NCBI RefSeq assembly: GCF_002304225.1
Contig: NZ_NSLB01000001.1
Location: forward strand, 372,001 to 436,000
Direction: 5' to 3'
Length of the DNA: 64,000 nt
DNA from: Pseudomonas sp. HAR-UPW-AIA-41
GTDB taxonomy: Bacteria > Pseudomonadota > Gammaproteobacteria > Pseudomonadales > Pseudomonadaceae
Below, piece after piece: positions 25,887 through 35,200 of the stretch; position 1 is the stretch's first letter; each line of letters begins with the position of its first letter. The notes under the pieces were generated by a model. That model saw nothing but the letters and a program-made list of their open reading frames with translations. It ran no database searches and was not told where the DNA came from. Made by a program: the position numbers and the translations under genes.

Positions 25887-27200
25887 ATGAACGCTGCGAT
25901 CAAGCCCGTGACGCCTGCGCCCGAGCGCTGCAAGTCCTATTACACCGCCACGCTGAATTACGAGACCGATTACCCGACGGTACAGGGCACGGTGAAGGTC
26001 GATGTGGCCATTATCGGTGGCGGCTTCACTGGCGTGGCCACGGCGGTGGAACTGGCCGAGCGTGGTCTCAAGGTGGCGGTGATCGAAGCCAACAAGATCG
26101 GCTGGGGCGCGACCGGCCGCAATGGCGGGCAGGTCACCGGCAGCCTGTCCGGCGAAGGGGCCATGCACAAACAGATGAGTAAGACCCTCGGCAGCGAGGT
26201 CGAGGATTTCATCTGGCACCTGCGCTGGCGCGGCCACGAGATCATCAAGAACCGCGTGGCCAAGTACGGCATCCAGTGCGACCTCAAGCACGGCCACCTG
26301 CATGCGGCGATGAAGCCGGTGCACATGGCCGAGCTGGAAGCGTCCTACGAGGAGGCCGTGCGCCGTGGCATGGGCAGTGAGGTAACCCTGCTCGATGCTC
26401 AGGGCGTGCGTCAGCACCTGGAAAGCGACCTGTACTACGGTGCGATCAAGAACACCCGCAACATGCACCTGCACCCGCTGAACCTGTGCATCGGCGAGGC
26501 CAAGGCCGCCGAGAGTCTGGGTGCGCTGATCTTCGAACATTCCGAGGTGCTGGATATCGTGCACGGCGCCAACCCGGCGGTGGTCACTGCTCAGGGGCGG
26601 GTCGAGGCCAAGCAGGTGATGCTGGCCGGCGATGTTTACCACAAGCTCGAGCGCAAGAAGCTCAAGGGTCTGATCTTCCCGGCCATGGGCGGCATCGTGA
26701 CGACCAAGCCGCTGGGCGACCTGGCCAAGCAGATCAACCCGCAGGATCTGGCGGTGTATGACTGCCGCTTCGTGCTCGACTACTACCGCCTGACCGCCGA
26801 CGGCCGTCTGCTGTTCGGCGGTGGTGCCAACTACTCCGGGCGTGATTCGCGGGATATCGCCGGCGAACTGCGTCCCTGCATCGAGCGTACCTTCCCGGCG
26901 CTCAAGGGCGTGGACATCGAGTTCCAGTGGAGCTGCGCCATGGGCATCGTGATGAACCGCATCCCGCAGCTGGGCAAGCTGTCGGACAACGTCTGGTACT
27001 GCCAGGGCTACTCAGGTCACGGCGTGGCCACCACCCACATCATGGGCGAGATCATGGCCAATGCCATGACCGGCACGCTGGAGAAGTTCGACACCTTCGC
27101 CTCGTGCAAGCACATCAAGGTGCCGATGGGCGACATCTTCGGCAACCCGATGCTGGCTGCCGGCATGTGGTACTACCAGATGATGGAAAAACTGCGCTGA
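25887..27200 (+). CDS. FAD-dependent oxidoreductase, gamma-glutamylputrescine oxidase (PuuB/PauB)-like
   Basis: 437 residues of the DAO family. The FAD-binding dinucleotide fold is VDVAIIGGGFTGVATAVELA (about 37-56) and the FAD contact GWGATGRNGGQVTG follows. The C-terminal GYSGHGVATTHIMGE is typical of the PuuB/OrdL group, which oxidises gamma-glutamylputrescine or related amines. No glutamine synthetase-like or aminotransferase gene is nearby, so the substrate is uncertain. The start ATG has CAGGGA upstream. Terminated by the hairpin at 27237. Confidence 0.87.
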   Translation: MNAAIKPVTPAPERCKSYYTATLNYETDYPTVQGTVKVDVAIIGGGFTGVATAVELAERGLKVAVIEANKIGWGATGRNGGQVTGSLSGEGAMHKQMSKTLGSEVEDFIWHLRWRGHEIIKNRVAKYGIQCDLKHGHLHAAMKPVHMAELEASYEEAVRRGMGSEVTLLDAQGVRQHLESDLYYGAIKNTRNMHLHPLNLCIGEAKAAESLGALIFEHSEVLDIVHGANPAVVTAQGRVEAKQVMLAGDVYHKLERKKLKGLIFPAMGGIVTTKPLGDLAKQINPQDLAVYDCRFVLDYYRLTADGRLLFGGGANYSGRDSRDIAGELRPCIERTFPALKGVDIEFQWSCAMGIVMNRIPQLGKLSDNVWYCQGYSGHGVATTHIMGEIMANAMTGTLEKFDTFASCKHIKVPMGDIFGNPMLAAGMWYYQMMEKLR

Positions 27201-27236
27201 TTGCCGCCCCACAGGCCTGTCTGGCCTGAGCTAAAC

Positions 27237-27270
27237 AAAACCGATGCCAGGACCTGACATCGGTTTTTTA
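27237..27270 (+). terminator. Rho-independent terminator after the PuuB-like gene
   Basis: AAAACCGATG pairs with CATCGGTTTT, extended by CAGG/CCTG inside, with a run of T after the stem. Confidence 0.88.
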
Positions 27271-27385
27271 ATGCCCGTGCCTTCGGTCCCGGGTCGATGC
27301 TCGGCGTGCGTTTGTCCTGCATCAACGCTTCGCACGGCCATGGCGCTATGCTCTCAAAGAGTTTGCAAACGGGAAGGACAAGGCT

Positions 27386-28495
27386 ATGGGCAACGCCGCG
27401 ATCAAACTGCGTGGGGTGAATCTGGGCAGCTGGCTGGTACTGGAGAAATGGATGGTGCCCAGCCTTTTCGAGGGGCTGGCGGCCACCGACGAGACGACCT
27501 GGTGCGCCGAGCTGGGCGAGGCTGCCGGGGAACGCCTGCGGGCCCACTGGCAGCGCTGGATTACCCGCGAGGATTTTGCCTGGCTGGCCGAGCGTGGCAT
27601 CAACGCCGTGCGCATTCCCGTGGGGCACTGGATTTTCGGCCCGGATTATCCCTATCACCCCAGCTACGGCGAGGCCCGTCATCCCTTTGTCGAAGGCGGC
27701 ATTGCCGTGCTCGACAATGCCATGGCCTGGGCGCAGGAGTTTGGTCTGCAGGTGGTGCTCGATCTGCACGCCGCGCCGGGCTGCCAGAACGGTTTTGACA
27801 ACGGCGGCATCAAGGATGTCTGCGAGTGGCATACAAGGCCTGAATACCTGGAGCACTCGCTGGCGGTGCTGGAACGACTGGCCGAGCGCTATGGCCGGCA
27901 TCCGGCGCTGCATGCCATCGAAGCCCTCAACGAGCCGCGCTGGGACGTGCCGACCGACTACCTGAAGGCCTATTACCTGCAAGCCTATGAGCGCATCCGC
28001 CGGCATGCGCCGGCCGAGCAGGTGGCGGTGGTGTTCCACGATGGTTTCCGCGATTTTCGCGAATACCTGGGCTTCATGCAGGCGCCGGAGTTCAGCAATG
28101 TGCTGTTCGATATCCACCGCTACCAGTGCTTCGAGCGTGGCGACATCGACATGGATATCTACGGGCACATGCGCAAGGCGGCCGGTGAGTGGAAGGCCGA
28201 GGCCGATGCCATCATCACCGAGCTGGGCCTGCCGACCTTCTGTGGCGAGTGGAGCCTGGGGCTGGACCTGAAAGTGGTGTCGCTGTGGGCGCAAGGGCCG
28301 TTCAATCATGCGCTGGAGCGCATGGACGATTTCCAGCAGAACGTGGCCTACCGTGGTTACGCCGCCGCCCAGTTGGCGACCTTCGAGAAGTATCAGGGCT
28401 GGTTCTTCTGGAACTACAAGACCGAGACCACCCCCGCCTGGTGTTTCCGCGAGTGTGTCGAGCGCGGCTGGTTGCCATCGAGCTTCGTGTCATGA
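27386..28495 (+). CDS. Glycoside hydrolase family 5, exo-1,3-beta-glucanase-like, cytosolic
   Basis: 369 residues. The start LRGVNLGSWLVLEKWMVPSL matches the yeast EXG1-like subgroup of GH5. The acid/base Glu is in IEALNEPRW (about residue 180) and the nucleophile Glu in FCGEWSLG (about 288). No signal peptide or transmembrane segment, so it should act in the cytoplasm on an imported or internal beta-glucoside or glucan. GGAAGGAC precedes the ATG 27386. It converges with an ABC-like/glucokinase operon, so released glucose could be phosphorylated by the neighbouring glk product; this is inference. Confidence 0.87.
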   Translation: MGNAAIKLRGVNLGSWLVLEKWMVPSLFEGLAATDETTWCAELGEAAGERLRAHWQRWITREDFAWLAERGINAVRIPVGHWIFGPDYPYHPSYGEARHPFVEGGIAVLDNAMAWAQEFGLQVVLDLHAAPGCQNGFDNGGIKDVCEWHTRPEYLEHSLAVLERLAERYGRHPALHAIEALNEPRWDVPTDYLKAYYLQAYERIRRHAPAEQVAVVFHDGFRDFREYLGFMQAPEFSNVLFDIHRYQCFERGDIDMDIYGHMRKAAGEWKAEADAIITELGLPTFCGEWSLGLDLKVVSLWAQGPFNHALERMDDFQQNVAYRGYAAAQLATFEKYQGWFFWNYKTETTPAWCFRECVERGWLPSSFVS

Positions 28496-28507
28496 GCGCC
28501 TGTGCCA

Positions 28508-30265
28508 TCAGTTCTGGCGCAGCGTGCAGGTCGGCTGTGAGCAGTTCAGGAAGCGCGGTTCAGCCAGGCGGTTGAGCACCAGCTTGCGGCTGAAGTGACG
28601 CTCCAGCCCCGGGTGGAAACTGATCGACAGCAGGGTGCTGTTGGGCAGCTCCTGGTGCAGCACATCCAGCAGGCAGTCCTCGCCATTGGCGTCCGAGGCA
28701 TCGGTAGCCTGCTCCATGAACACCCAGGCCGGGCGTTGCAGGATGACGCGGGCAATGCCCAGGCGCTGCTGGGCGCGCATCGGCAGCACGCGGTCCCAGC
28801 TGTCGCTTTCATCCAGCCGCGCAGTCAGCCAGGCGACGCCGGCGCATTCCAGCGCGTGCCGCAGTTCGCTGTCGCTGAAGTGGTTGATCGCATAGGGGTA
28901 ACTGAGGGCCGCGCGCAATGGACCTTCCGGGAGAAACGGGCGTTGCGGCAGGAACACCAGCGGTGTTTCGGCGGGCAGGCAGATCTCGCCGCTGCCCCAG
29001 GGCCACAGACCAGCCACGGCCTTGAACAGGCCGATGGTCACGGCGGGGTCGCCGGCAATCAGGATGCGCTCGCCGCGCCGCACGCGCAGATCGAGATGCT
29101 CCAGCAGCACTTCGCCATCGGGGTTGGCCAGGCACAGGTTATTCAGGCTGAGGTGGCCCGAGTCGCCCGGGCGCAGCTCGATGCGATGCTCCATGGGTTC
29201 GCGCGCCTGCTGCTCCAGATCGAGCATGTCCTGATACAGACTGACCACGCGGTCGGCCGAGGCGCGGCAGCGGGCCAGCTCGCCCAGGTTGTCCACCGGC
29301 CAGGACAGGGCCGAGGTCAGGCGCTGGAAGGCCATGGCTGCCTGCATGAGGATGCCGAGGCTCATGAGCCCGGCGATGTACTGCGGGGCGGCGACCAGAA
29401 TCGGGAACACCGGCAGCAGCGCGCCATAGCCGGCGGAGAACGAGACGATGCCCAGGTAGCCGAGGGTCTGGCGGTTCCAGCCGCGGCCGACATCGGCGAA
29501 CAGGCGCTCGGCATGTTGGCGCTCCACAGGCTCGCCGTGCATCAGGGCAATCGATTCGGAGTGCTCGCGGGTGCGCGCCAGGCCAAAGCGCAGGTTGGCC
29601 TCCACGGTCTGCAGGTGGTTGGTGGCCTTGACCAGCGGGCGGCCGAGCAGCAGGCCGAGCAGGGTTCCGCCGCCAGCGTAGAGGAAGGCGAGGATCACCA
29701 GATAACCGGGCACAGCGATGTCGGTGCCGGGAATCGGCAGGCTGCCGGACAGGCCGTAGAGAATGTCGATGAAGCTGCCGAGAATCAGCAGCGAGTAGAT
29801 CAGCGAGTGGGCCAGACCGATGGCTGAATCGGTAACGATGCGGATGTCCTCGGCGATGCGCCCGTCCGGGTTGTCGTGCTCGCCTTCCTTGAACAGCAGC
29901 TGGTAGTGATGGCCGCGACTGAGCCACTGGTCGAGCAGGCGTTCGGTCATCCAGCGGCGCCAGTCCAGCTGCAGCCAGCGTTTGACATGCAGGTGCAGCG
30001 CGGTGACCAGCATGGTCAGCAGGAAGATCACGGCGAAGGTGGCAATCTGCACCAGCAGCGCCTGCAGCGAGCGGTCTTCCAGGGCATCGAACAGTTCGCG
30101 CTGCCAGTAGCTGGTCCAGATCACCAGACCGACCTGGCCGAGTGTCAGGCCCAGCAGCAGGGCCACGGCAGTGCGGATGGTCCATTTGCGCTCGCTGCGC
30201 CAGTAGGGCGCGGCCAGACGCAGGAAGCGCCAGCGCTGACGGGGCGGACGGCTGCTGGGCTGCAT
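28508..30265 (-). CDS. ABC-type membrane/ATP-binding fusion protein (YddA/SbmA-like) with degenerate nucleotide-binding motifs
   Basis: 585 residues. The N-terminal half (about 1-330) has six hydrophobic segments of the ABC_membrane_2 type, with the EHDNPDGRIAEDIR segment typical of the group. The C-terminal half aligns with an ABC ATPase but its motifs are ruined. The Walker A position reads LIAGDPAVTIGLFK (about 397-410), with no Gly-Lys-Ser/Thr; the LSGGQ position reads PMRAQQR; the Walker B end reads VFMEQATDASD with Gln for the catalytic Glu. The frame has no stop or frameshift, so the protein is kept but can hardly hydrolyse ATP as a homodimer. Starts two bases after the glk stop, so both form an operon. 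Confidence 0.85.
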   Translation of the reverse strand: MQPSSRPPRQRWRFLRLAAPYWRSERKWTIRTAVALLLGLTLGQVGLVIWTSYWQRELFDALEDRSLQALLVQIATFAVIFLLTMLVTALHLHVKRWLQLDWRRWMTERLLDQWLSRGHHYQLLFKEGEHDNPDGRIAEDIRIVTDSAIGLAHSLIYSLLILGSFIDILYGLSGSLPIPGTDIAVPGYLVILAFLYAGGGTLLGLLLGRPLVKATNHLQTVEANLRFGLARTREHSESIALMHGEPVERQHAERLFADVGRGWNRQTLGYLGIVSFSAGYGALLPVFPILVAAPQYIAGLMSLGILMQAAMAFQRLTSALSWPVDNLGELARCRASADRVVSLYQDMLDLEQQAREPMEHRIELRPGDSGHLSLNNLCLANPDGEVLLEHLDLRVRRGERILIAGDPAVTIGLFKAVAGLWPWGSGEICLPAETPLVFLPQRPFLPEGPLRAALSYPYAINHFSDSELRHALECAGVAWLTARLDESDSWDRVLPMRAQQRLGIARVILQRPAWVFMEQATDASDANGEDCLLDVLHQELPNSTLLSISFHPGLERHFSRKLVLNRLAEPRFLNCSQPTCTLRQN

Positions 30266-30267
30266 GG

Positions 30268-31221
30268 CTAGTGCCGCCGCGCCAGTTGCAGGGCGACCTG
30301 GGCGGCGCCGTGCAGGCCGAGCAACTCATCGCGCACCACATGCAGGCCGATTCCGCTCAGCAGTGCCTGCATCGGCGGCTTGTCGGCAAAGGCCTGCAGC
30401 ACGGCGGGCTGTTGCAGGTACGGCAGCATCTTTGGTGCGATACCCCCGGAAATATAGACACCACCCTCGGCCAGGCTGGTCAGCGCCAGGTTGCCGGCGG
30501 CGCTGCCGAGCAGGCGGGCGAACAGCTCAAGGCTCTGTCGTGCGGCGTCATCGCCCTGTTCGGCCAGCCGGCTGATCTGCCGGGCGTCGGGCAATTGCGG
30601 ATGGTCGGCGGCTTGTGCGGTGAAGAAGGCATACAGGCGGCTCAGGCCACGACCGCAGAGGAGTAGTTCCAGACTCACGCGCCGGTAGTGACGACGCAGA
30701 AACTGCAGCAGCTCGATCTGCTGCTCATCGGCCGGGGCAAAATCGGCATGCCCGCCCTGGCTGGCCAGCGCCAGCGGGTGCTGGGCCGTGCCGCCCAGCA
30801 GAGCCATGCCCAGACCGGTGCCGGCACCGAGCAGGGCGCGGGTGCCGAGGCGGCTGGTGCCCGCCTGCAAGGTGGTGAGCGCTGAGTCAGGCAGCAGAGG
30901 CAGGCCATGGGCCTGGGCGGCAAAGTCATTGATCAGTTGCAGGTGCGGGATGTGCAGCTGGCGGCTGAGCTCACCGGCATCCACCTGCCAGGGCAGGTTG
31001 GTCAGTTGCACCTGCTGCTGGTGGACCGGGCCGGCAAGGGCCAGGCAGGCGCTGTTGGGCTGCTCGCCCGGCTCAAGGAACTGCGCCAGCAACTCCTGCA
31101 GGCTGGCGAACGCCTGACTGGGCAATACGGCCTGGCGCACGGGCTGCCACTGGCTGCCCTGAGCTTCGGCCAGTAACAGCCGTGCCTGGGTGCCTCCGAT
31201 GTCTGCCGCCAGAATGATCAT
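30268..31221 (-). CDS. glk: Glucokinase
   Basis: 317 residues from ATG 31221, which has GAGG five to eight bases upstream; ATG 31236 in frame is possible. It phosphorylates glucose with ATP. Motifs of bacterial Glk: AADIGGTQARLLLA at the N-terminus, LINDFAAQAHGLP with the catalytic Asp (about 95), GAGTGLGMALLGG, GGHADFAP and VYISGGIAPK. In P. aeruginosa glk lies next to edd; here it is 10 kb from edd and linked to the ABC-like gene. Confidence 0.94.
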   Translation of the reverse strand: MIILAADIGGTQARLLLAEAQGSQWQPVRQAVLPSQAFASLQELLAQFLEPGEQPNSACLALAGPVHQQQVQLTNLPWQVDAGELSRQLHIPHLQLINDFAAQAHGLPLLPDSALTTLQAGTSRLGTRALLGAGTGLGMALLGGTAQHPLALASQGGHADFAPADEQQIELLQFLRRHYRRVSLELLLCGRGLSRLYAFFTAQAADHPQLPDARQISRLAEQGDDAARQSLELFARLLGSAAGNLALTSLAEGGVYISGGIAPKMLPYLQQPAVLQAFADKPPMQALLSGIGLHVVRDELLGLHGAAQVALQLARRH

Positions 31222-31358
31222 CCGTGCCTCGCTCATTCGCCTATTGCGCAAGACTAACCCGAAGCGTCCGGCTTTGCCTTGATCTGTGCCGGTGGGCCTG
31301 GCTCTAGCTAGCGAGCCTGTGAACAGGCTCTAATGCGTGTCCTTAGCTCTTGTCCGGG

Positions 31359-32240
31359 ATGTCGTCCTTTGTCCAAATCCCTGCCTGCCGCCAGTCGTCT
31401 GCACCTGCCGCGTGGTCCCTGGCACACCGTGCTGGAGTGCCTGTGCGCGCGTTTTCCGGCGTTGCCGAGGATGTCTGGCGTTCGCGCATGCAGCGCGGAC
31501 TGGTGCAGGACTTGGCCGGCCAGCCGCTGAACGAGTGCAGCCCTTACCGCGAGGGTCTGGGGGTGCAGTATTTCCGCGAGGTGGCGGACGAGCCGCAGAT
31601 TCCCTTCGAGCTGGAGATTCTCTATCAGGACGAGCACCTGCTGGTGGTCGACAAGCCGCACTTTCTCGCCTGTGCCCCGGTGGGACAGTGGGTCGAGCAG
31701 ACGGCGCTGACCCGCCTGCAACGGCTGCTGGACAATCCGCAGCTGGTGCCGCTGCACCGCCTGGATCGCCTGACGGCCGGGTTGTTGATGTTCTCCTGTC
31801 AGCCGTCCAGCCGCGATGCCTACCAGGCGCTGTTTCGTGAGCGGCGCATCGACAAGACCTACGAGGCGCTGGCGCCGGCGCTGGAGCAGCTGCAGTTTCC
31901 CTACCTGGCCGAGCATTGTCTGGAGCGGGGCGAACCCTTCTTTCTGACCCGCATCGCCGAGGGGCCGGCCAACAGTCAGACGCGTATCGAGGTGCTGGAG
32001 CGGCGTGCTGACTGCTGGCTCTATGCGTTGTACCCGCACAGCGGACGCAAGCATCAGCTGCGCGTGCAGATGGCGGCGCTTGGTGCGCCGCTGCTCAATG
32101 ACCCCTGGTACCCGGTGGTTCAGGCCGAGGAGGCCGATGACTTCAGCCGGCCGCTGCAACTGCTGGCGCGCCGCCTGAGCTTTACCGATCCGCTGAGCGG
32201 CGAACTGCGCGAGTTCGTCAGTCGCCGTCAGCTGAGCTGA
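31359..32240 (+). CDS. RluA-family RNA pseudouridine synthase
   Basis: 293 residues. An RluA-type catalytic domain: HLLVVDKPHFL (about 95-105) and the signature PLHRLDRLTAGLLMFS with the catalytic Asp (about 138), then the RKHQLRVQMAALG motif. It is not RluA, RluC or RluD proper; it has no S4 domain but a long N-terminal extension with SPYREGLGVQYFREV. This subgroup is common in Pseudomonas; the target RNA is unknown. The ATG 31359 is preferred over a TTG three codons before it. The 3' end overlaps the convergent c-di-GMP gene by 13 bases. Confidence 0.85.
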   Translation: MSSFVQIPACRQSSAPAAWSLAHRAGVPVRAFSGVAEDVWRSRMQRGLVQDLAGQPLNECSPYREGLGVQYFREVADEPQIPFELEILYQDEHLLVVDKPHFLACAPVGQWVEQTALTRLQRLLDNPQLVPLHRLDRLTAGLLMFSCQPSSRDAYQALFRERRIDKTYEALAPALEQLQFPYLAEHCLERGEPFFLTRIAEGPANSQTRIEVLERRADCWLYALYPHSGRKHQLRVQMAALGAPLLNDPWYPVVQAEEADDFSRPLQLLARRLSFTDPLSGELREFVSRRQLS

Positions 32241-35200
32241 TCAGGCACCGAGCCGTCACAGGCCGGCAGCAACAGCTGGCAGAAGTCCTGCAGGGGGACT
32301 GGTTTGCTGAACAGATAGCCCTGGCACACGTGACAGCCCTGGGCTTCCAGCAGCGCCAGCTGCTGCGGGGTTTCCACCCCTTCGGCCACCAGGGTCAGGC
32401 CCAGACTTTGCGCCATGGCGACAATGGCGCGGATGATCTCGGCATCGTTCTGATCGATGCAGGCATCGCGGACGAACGACTGGTCGATCTTCAGCACGTC
32501 CACCGGCAGGCGCTTGAGGTAGGTCAGCGAGCTGTAACCGGTGCCGAAGTCGTCCATGGCGAAGCTGACGCCGAGTTTCTTCAGGCGGTTCATCTTGGCG
32601 ATGGTGTCGTCGAGGTTCTGGATCACGATGCCTTCGGTGATTTCCAGCTTGAGCATGCGGGCCGGCAGGCGCGAGTTTTCCAGGCAATCCATCACCTGCT
32701 CGACGAAGTCGACCTGACGGAACTGCCGCGGGCTGATGTTGACGCTGATGCTGAACTCTTCACGTTGCACCAGCCCCTGCTCCAGCAACTGTTGAGTCTG
32801 CAGGCAGGCCTGACGCAGTACCCAGTTGCCGACTTCGAGAATCAGCCCGCTCTCTTCGAGAATCTGGATGAACAGCGCCGGTGACTGCTGGCCCAGCGTG
32901 GGGTGTTGCCAGCGCAGCAATACCTCGGCGCCGACCATGCGCTGCGACTGGCTGTCGACCTGGGGCTGGAAGTGCAGGAGGAATTCGTTGCGTGGCAGGG
33001 CCAGGCGCAGGTCGCTTTCCAGACGCAGGCGTTCGCTGGCCACGGTCTGCATGGTTTTCTGGAACACCTGCACGGTGTTGCGCCCGGAGTCCTTGGCCCG
33101 GTACAGGGCAATGTCGGCCCGCTTGAGCAGGTCGGCCGGGTTGTCGCCGTGGTCGGGCAGCATGGCGATGCCGATGCTCGGGGTGATCTGCAGACGATGA
33201 CCTTCAATGAGCATCGGCTCGGCCAGCAGGGTGCGCAGCTTGTCGGCAACGCTGCGTGCCTCGCGGGTGGCCTCGGTGCGCTTGCCTTCCAGACCGCTGA
33301 GCAGCACGACGAACTCGTCGCCACCCAGGCGCGCCACGGTGTCCTCCATGCGCACGCAGGATTCCAGGCGGGCGGTGACCATCTTCAGCACCGAGTCGCC
33401 AACCGGGTGGCCGAGTGAGTCGTTGATGTGCTTGAAGTGGTCGAGGTCCAGATAGAGCAGGGCGCCGCGCAGGTTGTGACGCTTGAGCAGCGCGATCTGT
33501 TGGGTCAGACGGTCGAGCAGCAGCGTGCGGTTGGGCAGGTTGGTCAGTGGATCGTGGTAGGCCAGATGCTGGATCTGTGCCTGAGCCTGTTTGAAGGCGG
33601 TGACGTCACGGGAGATCAGCAACAAGCAGTCGCTGCCGGCAATGCTGATCGGCTCGGCGGAGACTTCCACGGTCATGGCCCGGCCATCGCGGCTCAGCGC
33701 CTGTAGCTCGAGATTGTGTACATGGCCGTCGCGTTGCAGGTGGTCGATCAGCAGTTGGCGCTGGCTGGCATCGGCCCAGGTATTGAGTTCCAGGGACGTC
33801 CGTCCGAGTACTTCCTCGGGCTGATAGCCGGTGAGACGGCAGAAGCCGGCGTTGACCTCAAGGAAGCGGCCGGTGCTGCGCTCGCTGATGCTGATGGCAT
33901 CGGGCGAGGCGTGGAACGCCTTGGCAAATTTCTCCTCGCTGTACTTGAGCAGGCGTTCGGCATTTTCGCGGTCGGTTACGTCGCGGAAGGTCGAGACGAT
34001 GCACAGCTGACGGTCGACGCGGATAAAGCGGCTGGACACCTGGCAGGTCAGGAGATCGCCGCCCTTGGTGTTGTACTGCGCCAGTTCATTATCCAAGCCT
34101 TGTTGAGCTTTCAGTTTTTGGAACAGGCGTTGGCGCTCACTGGCCAGTGCCCAGAAGGGCACGCTGCCGGCGTCGCGGCCTAGCAGATCGTCGAGGCTCC
34201 AGCCAAAGATCTGGGTGAAGCTTGGATTGATGTCGATGAAATGGCCGTCGCGAATGCGCGATACGCAGATCGGGTCCGGGCTTGAGTTGAACAGGGTGAC
34301 GAACTTTTCCTCAGATGCAGCAATTTGCCGCTCGCGCTGTGTCCGCTCGGTGATATCGGCGACCACACCGGTGATGCGGCGCGGTTGACCCTGTTCGTCC
34401 AGGTAAAGAGTGGCCGTACTCTCAAGATGAAGATGACCGCCTTGAGGAAGCCTGACCCTATAGTGCAGCTGGCGAGCTTGGCCAGGCTGGCGCTTCATCT
34501 CTTCAAATTGTTCGCGAAGGTGCTGCTGGTCATTGCGCTCAAGGTGGACGAAGAACTGCCTGTAGTCGGCATGGAACGGTTCATCAGACAAACCGTGCAG
34601 TCTGCTGCAGCGCGCTGAGGCGAAGAACTGCAGCGTCTTCAGATCCCAGTCCCAGGTGCCCAGTTGTGCCGAATCCAGGGCCAGTTTGAGACGTTGTTCA
34701 CTGCTACGCAGTGCCTGCTCCTGGCGGCGTTGCAGAGTGATGTCGCGCAGTGTCAGGGCCAGGCAGGTGCGTCCTTCAATCTCGCATTCGGCACCATACA
34801 AGAGGTTGGTGCTGGTTGCGCCGTTACGGTGGCACAGCTCGGCCTCAAGGTGTTCGAGTCGTCCTTGGGCGTCGAGTGCATCAATCATCCGCTGGCGGTC
34901 TTGGGGATCACCCCAAATACCCAGTTCCAAGGATGTCTTGCCAATCGCTTCGGCGGTACTCCAGCCAAATTGCTTCTCGAATGAGGGGTTGACGGCGATA
35001 AAGCGTCCCGTCGTACGGTCTGTGATGACAACCGTGTCCGGCGTGGTAAGGAAGGTTTTAGCGAACTTTTCCTCACTGCTATGCAGAGCTTGTTCTGTCG
35101 CAATGCGTTCGCTTTCATCAAGAAAGCTGCACAGCAGGCAGGGTTCGCCATCGATCACGATGCTGCGCGCCGAGAGCGTGCCACAGAGTTGCTGGCCATC

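Noticed and set aside
31313-31330. GAGCCTG-TGAA-CAGGCTC hairpin between glk and the pseudouridine synthase gene as a terminator
   Set aside because: Short stem, no T-run, and it lies between the 5' ends of divergent genes, so a terminator is not needed there.
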